From JBCCFW01 sp039029535 (GTDB lineage: Bacteria > Acidobacteriota > JBCCFW01): 64,000 bases of DNA. The stretch is from NCBI GenBank assembly GCA_039029535.1, contig JBCCFW010000016.1:1-64000 (forward strand). Direction: 5' to 3'. Shown here one piece after another: positions 50,568 through 59,301 of this stretch (its first letter is position 1; every line of letters begins with the position of its first letter). The position numbers were made by a program, and so were the translations under genes. The notes under the pieces are model-generated. The model had not been told where the DNA came from, ran no database searches, and saw only the letters and a program-made list of their open reading frames with translations.

Positions 50568-51854
50568 CTATTCGCTCCAGTCGCGCTCGACCATCTCGAC
50601 GTCGATGGTCTCGAGCAGGGGCTCGATGGCTCGCGCCAGCTCGAGGTGATGCGGACCGACGACGCCCATGCCGCGGAACTGGTCACCGAGCACGAGCAGC
50701 GCGCCGAGTCCGGCCATGCCGCCGGTCGTGAGCGCCACCGCCGTGTGCCCGCTGCCCGCCTGACTCCGCAGCAGCAGCGTGGCCTCGCGACCCTGGCGTG
50801 GACCGTCGGATTCGTGCTCGATGCGGTTGACCATGAGCACGAGGTCTTCCTCGCCCGGACGGAGCTGAAGGTCGTCGCGAGTGGTGAGCAGCTCGGTGAG
50901 CAGCTCGACCGGCGGCCGGTCGTCCTCACGCGGCGCCGGCTCGAGCAGGACGCACAGGCGGTCGACGAGCTCGGCCGTCGGGGCCTCACCGAGGGCGGTG
51001 GCGATGTCCTCCCGCGTCGACGGGGGAAGGGGAGAGGTCGTCGCGTCGCTCAGCCAGCCCAGCCGACGGAGCGCGTGCCAGAAGACGCCCCAGCCGCGGT
51101 AGCGGATGGTGCCGCGGACGATGCCCTTCACGTCGGTCGCCTCGTACTTCTCGAGGTACGGGACCGAGTTGCGGTTGGGGTACCACTCCATCGCGGCGTC
51201 GAAGCCCGGGAAGTCGAGGGGCTCGACCCGGGCGAACAGCTCCTCGGGCGGGATCTCGACGACCTCTCCGTTCTCGACCCAACGCGCGCCCGAGCAGGCG
51301 GCGGACACCACGCCGGCCGGGCTCCACGAGAACTTGTAGCCGAGGAAGTTGTCGGCGTGCTTCCGAGCGGGAAGCGCGCCACAGTGCGACGTGAAGCGCC
51401 GCACGGCCTGTCCGTCACGACGCGCTCGGTCGAGGAGCATCCGCGCCGAGACGTGATCGATGCCGGGGTCCAGGCCCATCTCGGTGAGGACGGTGATGCC
51501 GGCCTCGCGGGCCTCGTCGTGCAGGGCCTTGGTCGCGTCGTCGACGTAGGAGGCCGTCACCAGCGGCACGCGCGAGCGCAGGCAGGCCCGGGCGACCTGG
51601 GAGTGGAAGGGCGGCGGCAGCAGGCTGATGACCGCGTCCGCGTCGTCGAACCACTCCTTCGGACCGGCGACCTCGTCATCGAGGGAGAGAGACAGCTCGA
51701 GCGCCCGTTCGCCCCGCGCCGCGTCGGCGAGACCCTCGGCGGCTGCGAGCTGTGCGTCGGCGATGGTGAGCTCGTGACCCTCCCGACGCAGGACCATGGC
51801 CGTCGGACCGCTGACGCGACCCGCTCCGAGCAACAGGACTTTGGCCCGCTTCAT
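50568..51854 (-). CDS. Saccharopine dehydrogenase, glutamate-forming (LYS9-like)
   Basis: A 428-residue protein. The nucleotide loop is KVLLLGAGRVSGPTAMVLRR, then DADAVISLLPPPFHSQVARACL, TASYVDDATKALHDEAREAGI and VLTEMGLDPGIDHVSARMLL, all typical of saccharopine reductase/dehydrogenase of the Lys9 type. The C-terminal half has YKFSWSPAGVVSA, YPNRNSVPYLEKY and GTIRYRGWGVFWHAL. It converts saccharopine to aminoadipate semialdehyde and glutamate in lysine breakdown. Its start codon sits in the left arm of a 19 bp inverted repeat. LKR (52020-53438) supplies the substrate. Confidence 0.9.
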   Translation of the reverse strand: MKRAKVLLLGAGRVSGPTAMVLRREGHELTIADAQLAAAEGLADAARGERALELSLSLDDEVAGPKEWFDDADAVISLLPPPFHSQVARACLRSRVPLVTASYVDDATKALHDEAREAGITVLTEMGLDPGIDHVSARMLLDRARRDGQAVRRFTSHCGALPARKHADNFLGYKFSWSPAGVVSAACSGARWVENGEVVEIPPEELFARVEPLDFPGFDAAMEWYPNRNSVPYLEKYEATDVKGIVRGTIRYRGWGVFWHALRRLGWLSDATTSPLPPSTREDIATALGEAPTAELVDRLCVLLEPAPREDDRPPVELLTELLTTRDDLQLRPGEEDLVLMVNRIEHESDGPRQGREATLLLRSQAGSGHTAVALTTGGMAGLGALLVLGDQFRGMGVVGPHHLELARAIEPLLETIDVEMVERDWSE

Positions 51855-52020
51855 TCGTCAGTCTCCTGCTGCGCGGCCGCATCCGCGGCCTGCGCAACGA
51901 GTGCTCGCTTCTCGGTCCTCAACGGGCCACCGAGCCCGCCTCCGGTCCTCGAAGCTACGTTCTCGCTGCTCGGCGAGCGTCTCCGACCGCTCGCTACGGA
52001 CACTGACGAATGAAGCGGGC
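51844..52020. repeat. 19 bp perfect inverted repeats flanking the LKR-SDH intercistronic gap
   Basis: GCCCGCTTCATTCGTCAGT (51844-51862) is repeated in inverse at 52002-52020, with 139 bases between. Inside is a second hairpin at 51871-51895 (GCGCGGCCGC with a bulged complement). In the minus-strand mRNA the left arm contains the saccharopine dehydrogenase ATG and its first codons; the right arm abuts the LKR stop. Folding would hide the second start codon and the stem would bridge 139 bases. Confidence 0.7.
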
Positions 52021-53438
52021 TAGCCATCGAGGTAACGCTCTCCGATGTAGCGGTAGTCGGGGGTGAGCACGCCCTTCTCCAGGAGGGTGGCGCGCTGCAC
52101 GGGACGGGCCAGCGGCTCGTCGGTGGGGGGATGGCCCTCCGCCCAGGCCGCGATGGCCGGGACGTGGTCCTTGAAGGCGGCGCTGAACAGCGTCGACGAG
52201 TCGAGCGGGAGCTCGCAGGGCAGGTTGGTCACGGCCATGACGACGACGCCGTCGCCCTCGAGTCCCGAGCTGCAGGTCGCCGCGAAGAGCCGACGCGCGT
52301 CGGCGTCGTCTTCCCAGCGCAGGGACGCGAGCTCCGGCGCCAGGCCCTTCGCGGGGTCGTACACGTAGACCGGGTCGTCCACGTAGGTCGGCACGCTGAA
52401 CTCGACCGCGCCGCCGGGGTCGCAGCTGATGTCGCCGATGACGAGGAGACCGGTGGGCTCACCGTCGGCGTGGAGGTCGTGGGCGAGCTGCCGCGTGATG
52501 AAGCGCTCCTCCGGCGGCTGTTCCCAGCGGATGCAGTTGAGGAAGAGCGTGAGCCGGGGCGCGAGCTTCGCGAAGACCTCCGGGCTCGTGTGCGCGCGAC
52601 CGAGCTCGACGACGTGCAGGCCCGGCGCCAACGTGCCGGGGTCGCTCGCCAGGAGCTCGTCGGGAGTCGGACGATGAGCGGCCGGGTCGAGCACGTCCAG
52701 CATCTCGTGGACGCCCGCAGCGGTCACGCCGCGGCCCGCGATGCCGACGACCAGCGGCTGGGCGGTGTCCCCCTCGCGGAGTCGACGTCCCGCTTCGGTG
52801 AGCGCTTCCTTGGCCAGGGCGAGCGAACCGAAGCTCCGCCCCTCGCGTCGGTAGTCCTTGGCCTGACGCAGCGACGCCAGCGGATGCTCGGGGCGGCCAC
52901 GCAGGGCGAGACGGGCGCCGAGGGCCCAGAGGCTGTCGAGGGCGCCGGCCTGACCGGCCTGACGACCGAAGGACACCGTCCGCTCGTGCCAGGAGGCCGG
53001 CGCGAGGTCGTTGAGCTTGGGAGCGCGGTACTCCTCGTCCGTGACGTCGACCACGAGCATCTCGTAGTCGATGAGCGTGCAGCGGAGGTCCATGAGCTTG
53101 CGGAGCATGCTCATGTTCTGCGGCTGGCCCTTGAAGGTGTGGGAGAAGAAGACGTAGGTCGTGTCGGCGACCAGGTCGTCTTCCGGGATCTCCTTGATGC
53201 CGAGGACGACGGGGCAGTCGTCGAGCGAGTCGGCCAGCACGGCGCCGGCGGCCGCGTACTCGTCGTCGTGGAAGACCCGCTCGTGCGCGAAGCCCCGGCC
53301 GTAGCTGCGCTCGACGACGATCTCCAGGTCGGGATGGGAGGTGAGGAGCTCCCCGACGTCCGCGGGCGTGAGCGGAGTGCGGCTCTCGAGGACCTTGCGG
53401 TCGTCCTCCTTGCGGATCCCGATCCTGCGCCGTTTCAT
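52020..53438 (-). CDS. Lysine-2-oxoglutarate reductase, saccharopine-forming (LKR)
   Basis: About 472 residues from ATG at 53438, overlapping the stop of the KamA-like gene (ATGA). The N-terminus is the alanine dehydrogenase/PNT-like start of LKR (RIGIRKEDDRKVLESRTPLTPADV, VLGIKEIPEDDLV, YVFFSHTFKGQPQNMSMLRKL, LIDYEMLVV). The nucleotide region is VVGIAGRGVTAAGVHEML. Later are ISCDPGGAVEFSVPTY and VMAVTNLPCELPLDSS, as in the reductase half of plant and animal LKR-SDH. It joins lysine and 2-oxoglutarate to make saccharopine. LKR and SDH are separate genes here, unlike the animal fusion. Confidence 0.88.
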   Translation of the reverse strand: MKRRRIGIRKEDDRKVLESRTPLTPADVGELLTSHPDLEIVVERSYGRGFAHERVFHDDEYAAAGAVLADSLDDCPVVLGIKEIPEDDLVADTTYVFFSHTFKGQPQNMSMLRKLMDLRCTLIDYEMLVVDVTDEEYRAPKLNDLAPASWHERTVSFGRQAGQAGALDSLWALGARLALRGRPEHPLASLRQAKDYRREGRSFGSLALAKEALTEAGRRLREGDTAQPLVVGIAGRGVTAAGVHEMLDVLDPAAHRPTPDELLASDPGTLAPGLHVVELGRAHTSPEVFAKLAPRLTLFLNCIRWEQPPEERFITRQLAHDLHADGEPTGLLVIGDISCDPGGAVEFSVPTYVDDPVYVYDPAKGLAPELASLRWEDDADARRLFAATCSSGLEGDGVVVMAVTNLPCELPLDSSTLFSAAFKDHVPAIAAWAEGHPPTDEPLARPVQRATLLEKGVLTPDYRYIGERYLDG

Positions 53439-54523
53439 GTCGATGGAGTCTCCGTCGGTCGCTCGTCTTCCGTGTCGGGGATGTCCTGAAACGGCTCCGG
53501 GCGACCGGGAGCCTGCCACGCGCCGTTCCCCAGGTCGAGCAGCTCCAGGACGGGCACCTTCCCGCTGCCATCGGGGAGGTCGATGACGTAGCTCGGCATT
53601 GCCGGACCGGGCAGCCGCCCCCGGACGTCACGGTAGAGCTCGCGACCTCGTCGGAGGCTCACGCGGAACGCCGCATTGCCGGGCGCGCGATCGGGATGAT
53701 GCAAGTAGTAGGGCTTGATGCCCCGTCGGTACAACCCGGAAAAGAGGGCGACCAGCTCGTCTCGCGAGTCGTTCACCCCGGAGAGCAGCACCGTCTGGTT
53801 GAGCAACGAGAGGCCGGCCGCTCGCAGGAGGCCCAGGGCTTGCTCGGACTCTTCGGTCAGCTCGCGGGCGTTGTTGAAGTGGGTGACGAGCCAGGCGGGC
53901 TTCCCGCCGGCGAGGAGGGCGGCCAGCTCCGGGGTCACCCGCTGGGGATGGTGGACCGGCGCCCGCGAGTGCACGCGGAGGGTCTCGACGTGATCGATGT
54001 CGGCCACCGCGGCGACGATCTCGGCGAGTCGCTCGTCCGACAGCACCAGCGGGTCGCCCCCGCTGAGGATGACTTCCCGGACCCGTGGGTCGTTGCGGAT
54101 GAGCCCGAGCGCGTCGTCGAGCTGCTCGCGGGTGGGGTCGCGGTGAGCGCCCGCCGGGTGGCTGCGGCGGAAGCAGAAGCGGCAGTAGAAGTGACAGCGC
54201 GCCGTCACGAGGAGCAGCGCGCGGTCGGGGTGCTTGCGCACCAGGCAGGGGCCATCGAGCAGGCCCTGCTCACCGACGGGGTCGGCGAGGTCGCCCGGGT
54301 CCGGGGTCAGCTCCGCCACGGCGGGCACGCCCATCTTGCGGATCGCCGCGCCGTCGTCCCCCTCGCCGAGACGGAGGTAGTGCTCCGGCCAGCGGACCGG
54401 GAAGACCCGAGCCGCTGCACGCCAGTCCTCGGCCGCGTAGCCGAGACGTTTCGCCGCCTCGGCGAGCGGCGTGAAGCCGGCCTCGCCGCCCACCGCGGGG
54501 GCTGTCTCGGTCGGCTCGCTCAT
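53435..54523 (-). CDS. Lysine 2,3-aminomutase-like radical SAM enzyme
   Basis: About 362 residues from ATG at 54523 (a GTG at 54553 is possible). The radical SAM motif is CHFYCRFCFR (CxxxCxxC). Further features are EVILSGGDPLVLSDERL, VETLRVHSRAPVHHPQRVT, KPYYLHHPDRAPGNAAF (lysine-binding Asp) and YVIDLPDGSGKVPV, where the second Asp and the PLP-binding Lys of KamA appear to be kept. EpmB-type enzymes usually lack that second Asp, so a true lysine 2,3-aminomutase giving beta-lysine is favoured. It lies between lysS and LKR in a seven-gene lysine-related operon. Confidence 0.85.
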   Translation of the reverse strand: MSEPTETAPAVGGEAGFTPLAEAAKRLGYAAEDWRAAARVFPVRWPEHYLRLGEGDDGAAIRKMGVPAVAELTPDPGDLADPVGEQGLLDGPCLVRKHPDRALLLVTARCHFYCRFCFRRSHPAGAHRDPTREQLDDALGLIRNDPRVREVILSGGDPLVLSDERLAEIVAAVADIDHVETLRVHSRAPVHHPQRVTPELAALLAGGKPAWLVTHFNNARELTEESEQALGLLRAAGLSLLNQTVLLSGVNDSRDELVALFSGLYRRGIKPYYLHHPDRAPGNAAFRVSLRRGRELYRDVRGRLPGPAMPSYVIDLPDGSGKVPVLELLDLGNGAWQAPGRPEPFQDIPDTEDERPTETPST

Positions 54524-54558
54524 GAACGCTCGGGGAGGTGGCGGAGACGCCACGCGGA

Positions 54559-56199
54559 TCAGTGATCCAGCGTGGCGTCGCCGATCATCGGAAACGGGAT
54601 GACGTCACGGACGCGGTCGGCGTCGCAGAGCAGCATGACCAGCCGATCGAAGCCGATGCCGAGACCGCCCATGGGCGGGAGCCCCAGCTCGACCGAGCGG
54701 ACGAAGAGCTCGTCCATGGGAACGGCCTCGTCGTCGCCGGCGGTGCGGAGCTTCGCCTGGGCTTCGAGCCGACGACGCTGCTCGCCACCATCGTTGAGCT
54801 CGGTGTAGCCGTTGCACAGCTCCATCCCGCGGGCGTGCGACTCGATGCGCTCGATGAGCCTCTCGTCGTCGCGGTGACGCTTGCACAGCGGCGCGGAGCC
54901 GGCGGGGTAGTCCTTGAGGTGACACAGCCCCTGCTGCAGCTCACGCATGGCGTCGCCCTTCGGCTCCGCCTCTTCGGCCAGGTCGAGCAGGGCCATGAGC
55001 GCGCTGCTCCAGTCGTCCTGGGGCACGCGGCCCTCCGGCCACTCGAAGCCCAAGGCCTTGGCGACCTTCCAGGCCTGCTCGGCATCGGAGTTGCTCAGGT
55101 CCTCGCCGGCCAGCTCGGAGACGACGTCGAGGAAGCGGACCTCCGGCCACGGCGGAGTGAGATCGAGGGTCTCGGTGACCAGCTCGCCGTCGACGACCCT
55201 CGTGAACGGGATCTTCGGCGAGCCGTGCACGGCGGTCGCGCACTCGACGTAGACACGCTCGGTGAGCCGCATCATGTCGGTGTAGTCGGCGTGCCCCTGG
55301 TAGACCTCGAAGCCGGTGAACTCCGGGTTGTGCGTGTCGTCGATGCCCTCGTTGCGGTAGTTGCGCGCCAACGTGTAGACGCGGTCGAGCCCACCGCACA
55401 CCAGCCGCTTGAGGAAGGGCTCCGGGCTGATGGAGAGGAACTGCTCCGAGTTGCCGTGGGCCCAGACCTCGGTGCGGAAAGGCCGCGAGGCCGCGCCGCC
55501 GTAGGTCGGGTAGATCGCGGGCGTGGCGACGTTGACGAAGGACTCGTCGCGCATGAGTCGGTGGATGGCGAACTCGATCTCGCTCCGCCGCCGCAGGTTC
55601 TCGCGCTTGTTGCGACGGGTCTCGAGCCGCTCCTCGGCGGTCATCTCGCCGGCTTCGTCCTCGATGGTCTGCTGCTTCCGGATGTCGATGCCGTGGGTGA
55701 GCATGTCCAGCTCGGGCATCTTCAGCTCGGTCTCCTTGCGGACCGAGAACGGCCAGGGGCGCAGCGACTTGCAGGTCAGCCGCGCCTCGGCGGCGTCGAT
55801 CGACGGCGTGCCCTTGCGGGTCATGAGCGGGACGCCCTTCACCCACAGGAAGTCCCCACGCTCGGCTTGCTTGAGCGAGTCCCAGCTCGGCTCGTCCATG
55901 TTGTTCTTGCGAGCCATCACCTGGAACACGGCGTCGCCCCGCAGGCTGCCGTGAAAGAGGTTGATGAAGATGAGCTTGCCCTGCACGTTGTGCGAGACGA
56001 TGCGACCGCCGCTGCTGAGAGGCTCGGCCGCCTCGGCCAGCTCCTCGAAACGGGCGGCGAGCTCGTCGAGCTCGATGTCGATGGAGACGCTCTGCGGATA
56101 GGGGTCGAGGCCCAGCTCGCGGAGCGTGTCGACCTTCTGCGCACGAATCTCGAACAGGTCGTCAGAGCTCTCGGGCGGGGTTCCTTCACGCTGGGACAT
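54559..56199 (-). CDS. lysS: Lysyl-tRNA synthetase, class II
   Basis: A 546-residue full-length enzyme. The N-terminal OB-fold anticodon domain has GRIVSHNVQGKLIFINLF and DFLWVKGVPLMTRKGTPSI. The catalytic core has RRSEIEFAIHRLMRDESFVNVATPAIYP, YRNEGIDDTHNPEFTG (motif 2) and GLGIGFDRLVMLL (motif 3). It is not the truncated GenX/EpmA form, which lacks the OB domain. It charges tRNA-Lys. It is the first gene of the lysine operon, 36 bp before the KamA-like gene, which links a housekeeping charger to lysine breakdown or modification. Confidence 0.95.
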   Translation of the reverse strand: MSQREGTPPESSDDLFEIRAQKVDTLRELGLDPYPQSVSIDIELDELAARFEELAEAAEPLSSGGRIVSHNVQGKLIFINLFHGSLRGDAVFQVMARKNNMDEPSWDSLKQAERGDFLWVKGVPLMTRKGTPSIDAAEARLTCKSLRPWPFSVRKETELKMPELDMLTHGIDIRKQQTIEDEAGEMTAEERLETRRNKRENLRRRSEIEFAIHRLMRDESFVNVATPAIYPTYGGAASRPFRTEVWAHGNSEQFLSISPEPFLKRLVCGGLDRVYTLARNYRNEGIDDTHNPEFTGFEVYQGHADYTDMMRLTERVYVECATAVHGSPKIPFTRVVDGELVTETLDLTPPWPEVRFLDVVSELAGEDLSNSDAEQAWKVAKALGFEWPEGRVPQDDWSSALMALLDLAEEAEPKGDAMRELQQGLCHLKDYPAGSAPLCKRHRDDERLIERIESHARGMELCNGYTELNDGGEQRRRLEAQAKLRTAGDDEAVPMDELFVRSVELGLPPMGGLGIGFDRLVMLLCDADRVRDVIPFPMIGDATLDH

Positions 56200-56357
56200 G
56201 GGAGTACTCGATCGGGGTCCGGCTCGTGGCCGTGATGAGGGCGGTCAAGCTAGCATGGCGAGATGGTGATCGCCGGGTCTTCGCGACCTCCTTCTCTACC
56301 GGCTCGACGCCGATGGCGATCAACGTGGCGGTCCCGTCGACCGCGGTGGAGCGAGCC

Positions 56358-56831
56358 ATGAGCGACGCGAACCCGACCGACTCCTCCCTGGTTCTTCGTG
56401 CGGCACGCGAGGACGACGACCAGACCCTGGCCGCCTTCAACGCGGCACTCGCTCAGGAGACCGAGGACAAGACCCTGCCGGCCGAGCGCCTGCTGGCGGG
56501 CGTGCGCGCTCTCCTGGCCGATCCGAGCCGCGGCTTCTACGTCGTGGCCGAGCGTGACGGTGAGGCCGTCGGCCAGATCATGGTCACGACCGAGTGGAGC
56601 GACTGGCGCAACGGCTTCTTCTGGTGGATCCAGAGCGTGTACGTGGCCCCCGAGGCCCGTCGTCAGGGTGTCTACTCAGCCCTCCATCGCGAGGTCGAGC
56701 GTCGAGCCCGGGACGAATCGGCCTGTGGGATCCGGCTCTACGTCGAGCGGGAGAACACCGGTGCGCAGGCCACCTACCGTCGCCTCGGGATGAGCCCGAC
56801 GGTCTACGAGCTCTACGAGGTCGAGCTCTGA
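56358..56831 (+). CDS. GNAT-family N-acetyltransferase
   Basis: About 157 residues from ATG at 56358 (GGAG six bases upstream). SLVLRAAREDDDQTLAAFN opens the fold; the acetyl-CoA loop is VYVAPEARRQGVYSALHREVERRA (RxxGV type), followed by LYVERENTGAQATYRRLGM. The length fits single-domain GNATs. It acetylates an unknown amine. It is divergent from lysS, so a beta-lysine acetylating role (AblB-like) is conceivable, but AblB is about 270 residues and this link is weak. Confidence 0.85.
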   Translation: MSDANPTDSSLVLRAAREDDDQTLAAFNAALAQETEDKTLPAERLLAGVRALLADPSRGFYVVAERDGEAVGQIMVTTEWSDWRNGFFWWIQSVYVAPEARRQGVYSALHREVERRARDESACGIRLYVERENTGAQATYRRLGMSPTVYELYEVEL

Positions 56832-56934
56832 GTGAGGAGGGACGGAGCGCTCCGGCCCTGCGGGTCCGGCTCAAGTTCGCCAGCCAGAGGCCGATCGTCG
56901 AGAAGGAGACCTCGTCTCCCGGAAGGCGGTACGG

Positions 56935-58341
56935 ATGGAGACCTGCAAGACGGTCCTGCTGGTCGATGACGAGCAGGGCATCCTCGATGCCTATCTCGGC
57001 TTCCTCAGCGGTCGGGCCTCGCCCGTCGTGCGCTCGGCACGACTCGCGGCCACCGAGGAGGAGCCGGGCTCGGCTCTTCCCGACTGGCGTCTGCTGACCG
57101 CCGGCTCGGGGGAGGAGGCGGTCAACCTGGTCGAGTCGGAGCTCGAGCAGGACCGGCGCATTGCCTGCGGCTTCTTCGACATGAAGATGCCCGGAGGCAT
57201 GGACGGGCTCGAGACCATCCGGCAGGTCCGCGAACGCGATCCCAACGTCCTGGTGACCATCGCCACCGCTCACCAGGACCGATCCATCGACGAGCTGTCG
57301 CGTCTCTTCGGCGCCGACCAGCAGGATGAGTGGGACTACCTCGCCAAGCCCTTCACCAAGTGGGAGGTGATCCAGAAGTGTCGGCAGATGGTCGACTCCT
57401 GGAACCGCCGCCGTCGCGAGGAAGTGCTGAGCCGCACGCTCGAGGCGCGGGTCGAGGAGCGGACCCATCAGCTCAGCGAGGCCAACCGCTGTCTCGAGGA
57501 GCGCAACTCCCGACTCGAGGAGGTGCTGGAGAAGCTCCGCACCACCCAGGCGCGGCTGGTGCAGAGCGAGAAGATGGCCACCATCGGTCAGCTCGCCGCG
57601 GGTGTCGCCCACGAGATCAACAACCCGGTGGGCTTCGTCCACAGCAACCTCGGTTCGCTGGATCGCTACGTCACCGCGATCCGCGAGTACCTCGAGGGCG
57701 TGGAGAGCTACGGCTCCGGTCGTCAGCTCGAGGAGCTGCGACGCCAGCTCGAGATCGACTTCATCCTCGACGACCTGCCGGCGCTCGTCTCCCAGTCTCG
57801 GGACGGCACCGAGCGCATCAAGAACATCGTCCTCAATCTCAAGACGTTCTCGCACCCGGGCCACGGCACGAAGCGCCCCGAAGACCTGAACAAGGGGCTG
57901 CGCACGACCCTGGAGCTGGTCGCGGCCGAGATGCGACGCCACGGCGAGCTGGAGGTCGACCTCGGTGAGCTGCCGCCGGTGAGCTGCAACCTCTCCGAGC
58001 TCAACCAGGTGTGGATGAACCTGCTCGTCAACGCGGTCCATGCGCTCGAAGGGACGGAGGCTCCCGGTCGGGTTCAGGTGCGGTCGCTCTACGACGGTGA
58101 GCAGGTGAAGGTGTCGGTGGAAGACAACGGCTGCGGCATGGACGCCGAGGAAGCCGCGCAGGTCTTTCACCCGTTCTTCACGACCAAGGAAGTGGGGGAG
58201 GGCACGGGACTGGGCCTGTCGGTGGTGTTCGCCATCGTCGACGGCCTCGGTGGTCGCATCGAGGTCGACAGCGAGCCCGGTCGCGGCAGCCGGTTCACCG
58301 TCACCCTCCCGCCCGCGCACTCGATGGCGACGGTCGGCTGA
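56935..58341 (+). CDS. Hybrid response regulator/histidine kinase
   Basis: A 468-residue protein. An N-terminal receiver domain (TVLLVDDEQGILDAYLGFL, Asp in FFDMKMPGGMDGLETI; KPF at FTK) is followed by a coiled coil (LEARVEERTHQLSEANRCLEERN). Next are HisKA (ATIGQLAAGVAHEINNPVGFVHSNL, phospho-His) and HATPase (LSELNQVWMNLLVNAVHAL, VSVEDNGCGMD, GEGTGLGLSVVFAIVD). It senses a signal through the receiver and passes phosphate to a partner. The next gene is a response regulator on the same strand, 12 bp away. No membrane segment is present. Confidence 0.92.
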   Translation: METCKTVLLVDDEQGILDAYLGFLSGRASPVVRSARLAATEEEPGSALPDWRLLTAGSGEEAVNLVESELEQDRRIACGFFDMKMPGGMDGLETIRQVRERDPNVLVTIATAHQDRSIDELSRLFGADQQDEWDYLAKPFTKWEVIQKCRQMVDSWNRRRREEVLSRTLEARVEERTHQLSEANRCLEERNSRLEEVLEKLRTTQARLVQSEKMATIGQLAAGVAHEINNPVGFVHSNLGSLDRYVTAIREYLEGVESYGSGRQLEELRRQLEIDFILDDLPALVSQSRDGTERIKNIVLNLKTFSHPGHGTKRPEDLNKGLRTTLELVAAEMRRHGELEVDLGELPPVSCNLSELNQVWMNLLVNAVHALEGTEAPGRVQVRSLYDGEQVKVSVEDNGCGMDAEEAAQVFHPFFTTKEVGEGTGLGLSVVFAIVDGLGGRIEVDSEPGRGSRFTVTLPPAHSMATVG

Positions 58342-58353
58342 GCGAGGTTCCCG

Positions 58354-58890
58354 ATGAGTCAGCACGGCACTGTCCTGCTCGTGGACGACGAGCCCCACGT
58401 TCTGGCCGCCCTGCGGCGCTGCTTGCTCGGAGACGGGCTGCGCATCCTCGTGGCCGAGAGGCCCGACCAGGCCCGGGAGATCCTGGAGCGCGAGGACGTC
58501 GACCTCGTCCTCAGCGACTTCGACATGCCCGGCGAGGACGGCCTGACCTTCCTCCGCTCCGTGGGCGAGCTCCGCCCCGACGCGCTGCGGGTGATGCTCT
58601 CGGGGCGCGCCGACCTCCAGGTGGCCTTCGAGGCGGTCAACGACGGCCTGGCCTATCGCTTCCTCACCAAGCCCTGGGAGGAGGTGGAGGTCCGTCTCCT
58701 GATCCGTCGTGCGCTCGAGCACCGAACGGACCGCCTGCGGGTCCGCGAGCTGTCACTCCTCGTCGAGCGTCAGGCCGCCGTGTTCGCCCAGATTCTCGCC
58801 CGGCATCCCGACTGCCGTGAGCTGCTCGAGTCCGTCCTGGAGAGCCAGGAGGCCGAGCTCGCCAGCCCGGTGGGGGCCAGCGTCGGCTGA
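58354..58890 (+). CDS. Response regulator with receiver domain and helical tail
   Basis: A 178-residue protein. The receiver domain (TVLLVDDEPHVLAALRRCLL, phospho-Asp in LVLSDFDMPGEDGLTFL, LSGRAD, KPW) fills the first 120 residues. A helical tail follows (LLIRRALEHRTDRLRVRELSLLVERQAAV) with no DNA-binding domain. FDMPGEDGLTFLRS resembles the receivers of HD-GYP or PAS regulators. It is 12 bp downstream of the hybrid kinase and is its likely partner. Confidence 0.88.
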   Translation: MSQHGTVLLVDDEPHVLAALRRCLLGDGLRILVAERPDQAREILEREDVDLVLSDFDMPGEDGLTFLRSVGELRPDALRVMLSGRADLQVAFEAVNDGLAYRFLTKPWEEVEVRLLIRRALEHRTDRLRVRELSLLVERQAAVFAQILARHPDCRELLESVLESQEAELASPVGASVG

Positions 58891-58995
58891 GCCACGCCGA
58901 CTCCCGGTCGCCGAGGGGACATCCGAGGGCTCGCGGAAAACGAACCACGGGCCTGGCGGAATGGTGACCAGTCGTCGTAATGTCTGACCACGGGG

Positions 58996-59301
58996 ATGAT
59001 CATGAATCACACAGCCATCGACAGCCGGGATCGCTCCTCGGTCACCGAGTCCCCGGCCGACCGTGAACGGACCCGACGGTTCACCGAGGTCGACGACGCC
59101 GCGGCCGCCACCGCTCAGGAGGTCTGTGAGCTCCTCGGGCACCTCGAGGGAGGTGCCGCCGTCAAGGCGGAGGGCGACGCCCTCCCCGAGATCGGCGAGC
59201 TCCTCGCTGCCACCGCTCGCGCCCGCGACCTCGCGCGGCGCCTGCGTGAGGCGTCTGGGGGCGGTGCCGGCGGTGAGCTCGAGACTCAGCCGCTCGACTG
59301 A
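58996..59301 (+). CDS. Small unknown protein
   Basis: A 101-residue reading frame after a 105 bp gap. It is helical and acidic with a repeated Ala/Glu pattern (DDAAAATAQEVCELLGHLEGG, LAATARARDLARRLREA). No signal or membrane segment and no family is recognised. The stop runs 16 bp into the convergent AmgK gene. It could be a two-component accessory protein. Confidence is modest because no ribosome-binding site is clear. Confidence 0.45.
   Translation: MIMNHTAIDSRDRSSVTESPADRERTRRFTEVDDAAAATAQEVCELLGHLEGGAAVKAEGDALPEIGELLAATARARDLARRLREASGGGAGGELETQPLD

Noticed and set aside
49010..50731. 573-codon plus-strand open frame over the E1 gene
   Set aside because: Antisense to E1 motifs; no domain seen.
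50513..50989. N-terminal extension of the E1 frame
   Set aside because: Overlaps the end of the saccharopine dehydrogenase gene in another frame and shows no E1 homology; the ATG at 50512 is better.
56200..56357. Longer start for the GNAT gene at 56226
   Set aside because: The extra 44 residues lack GNAT similarity, while the ATG at 56358 has a good ribosome-binding site.
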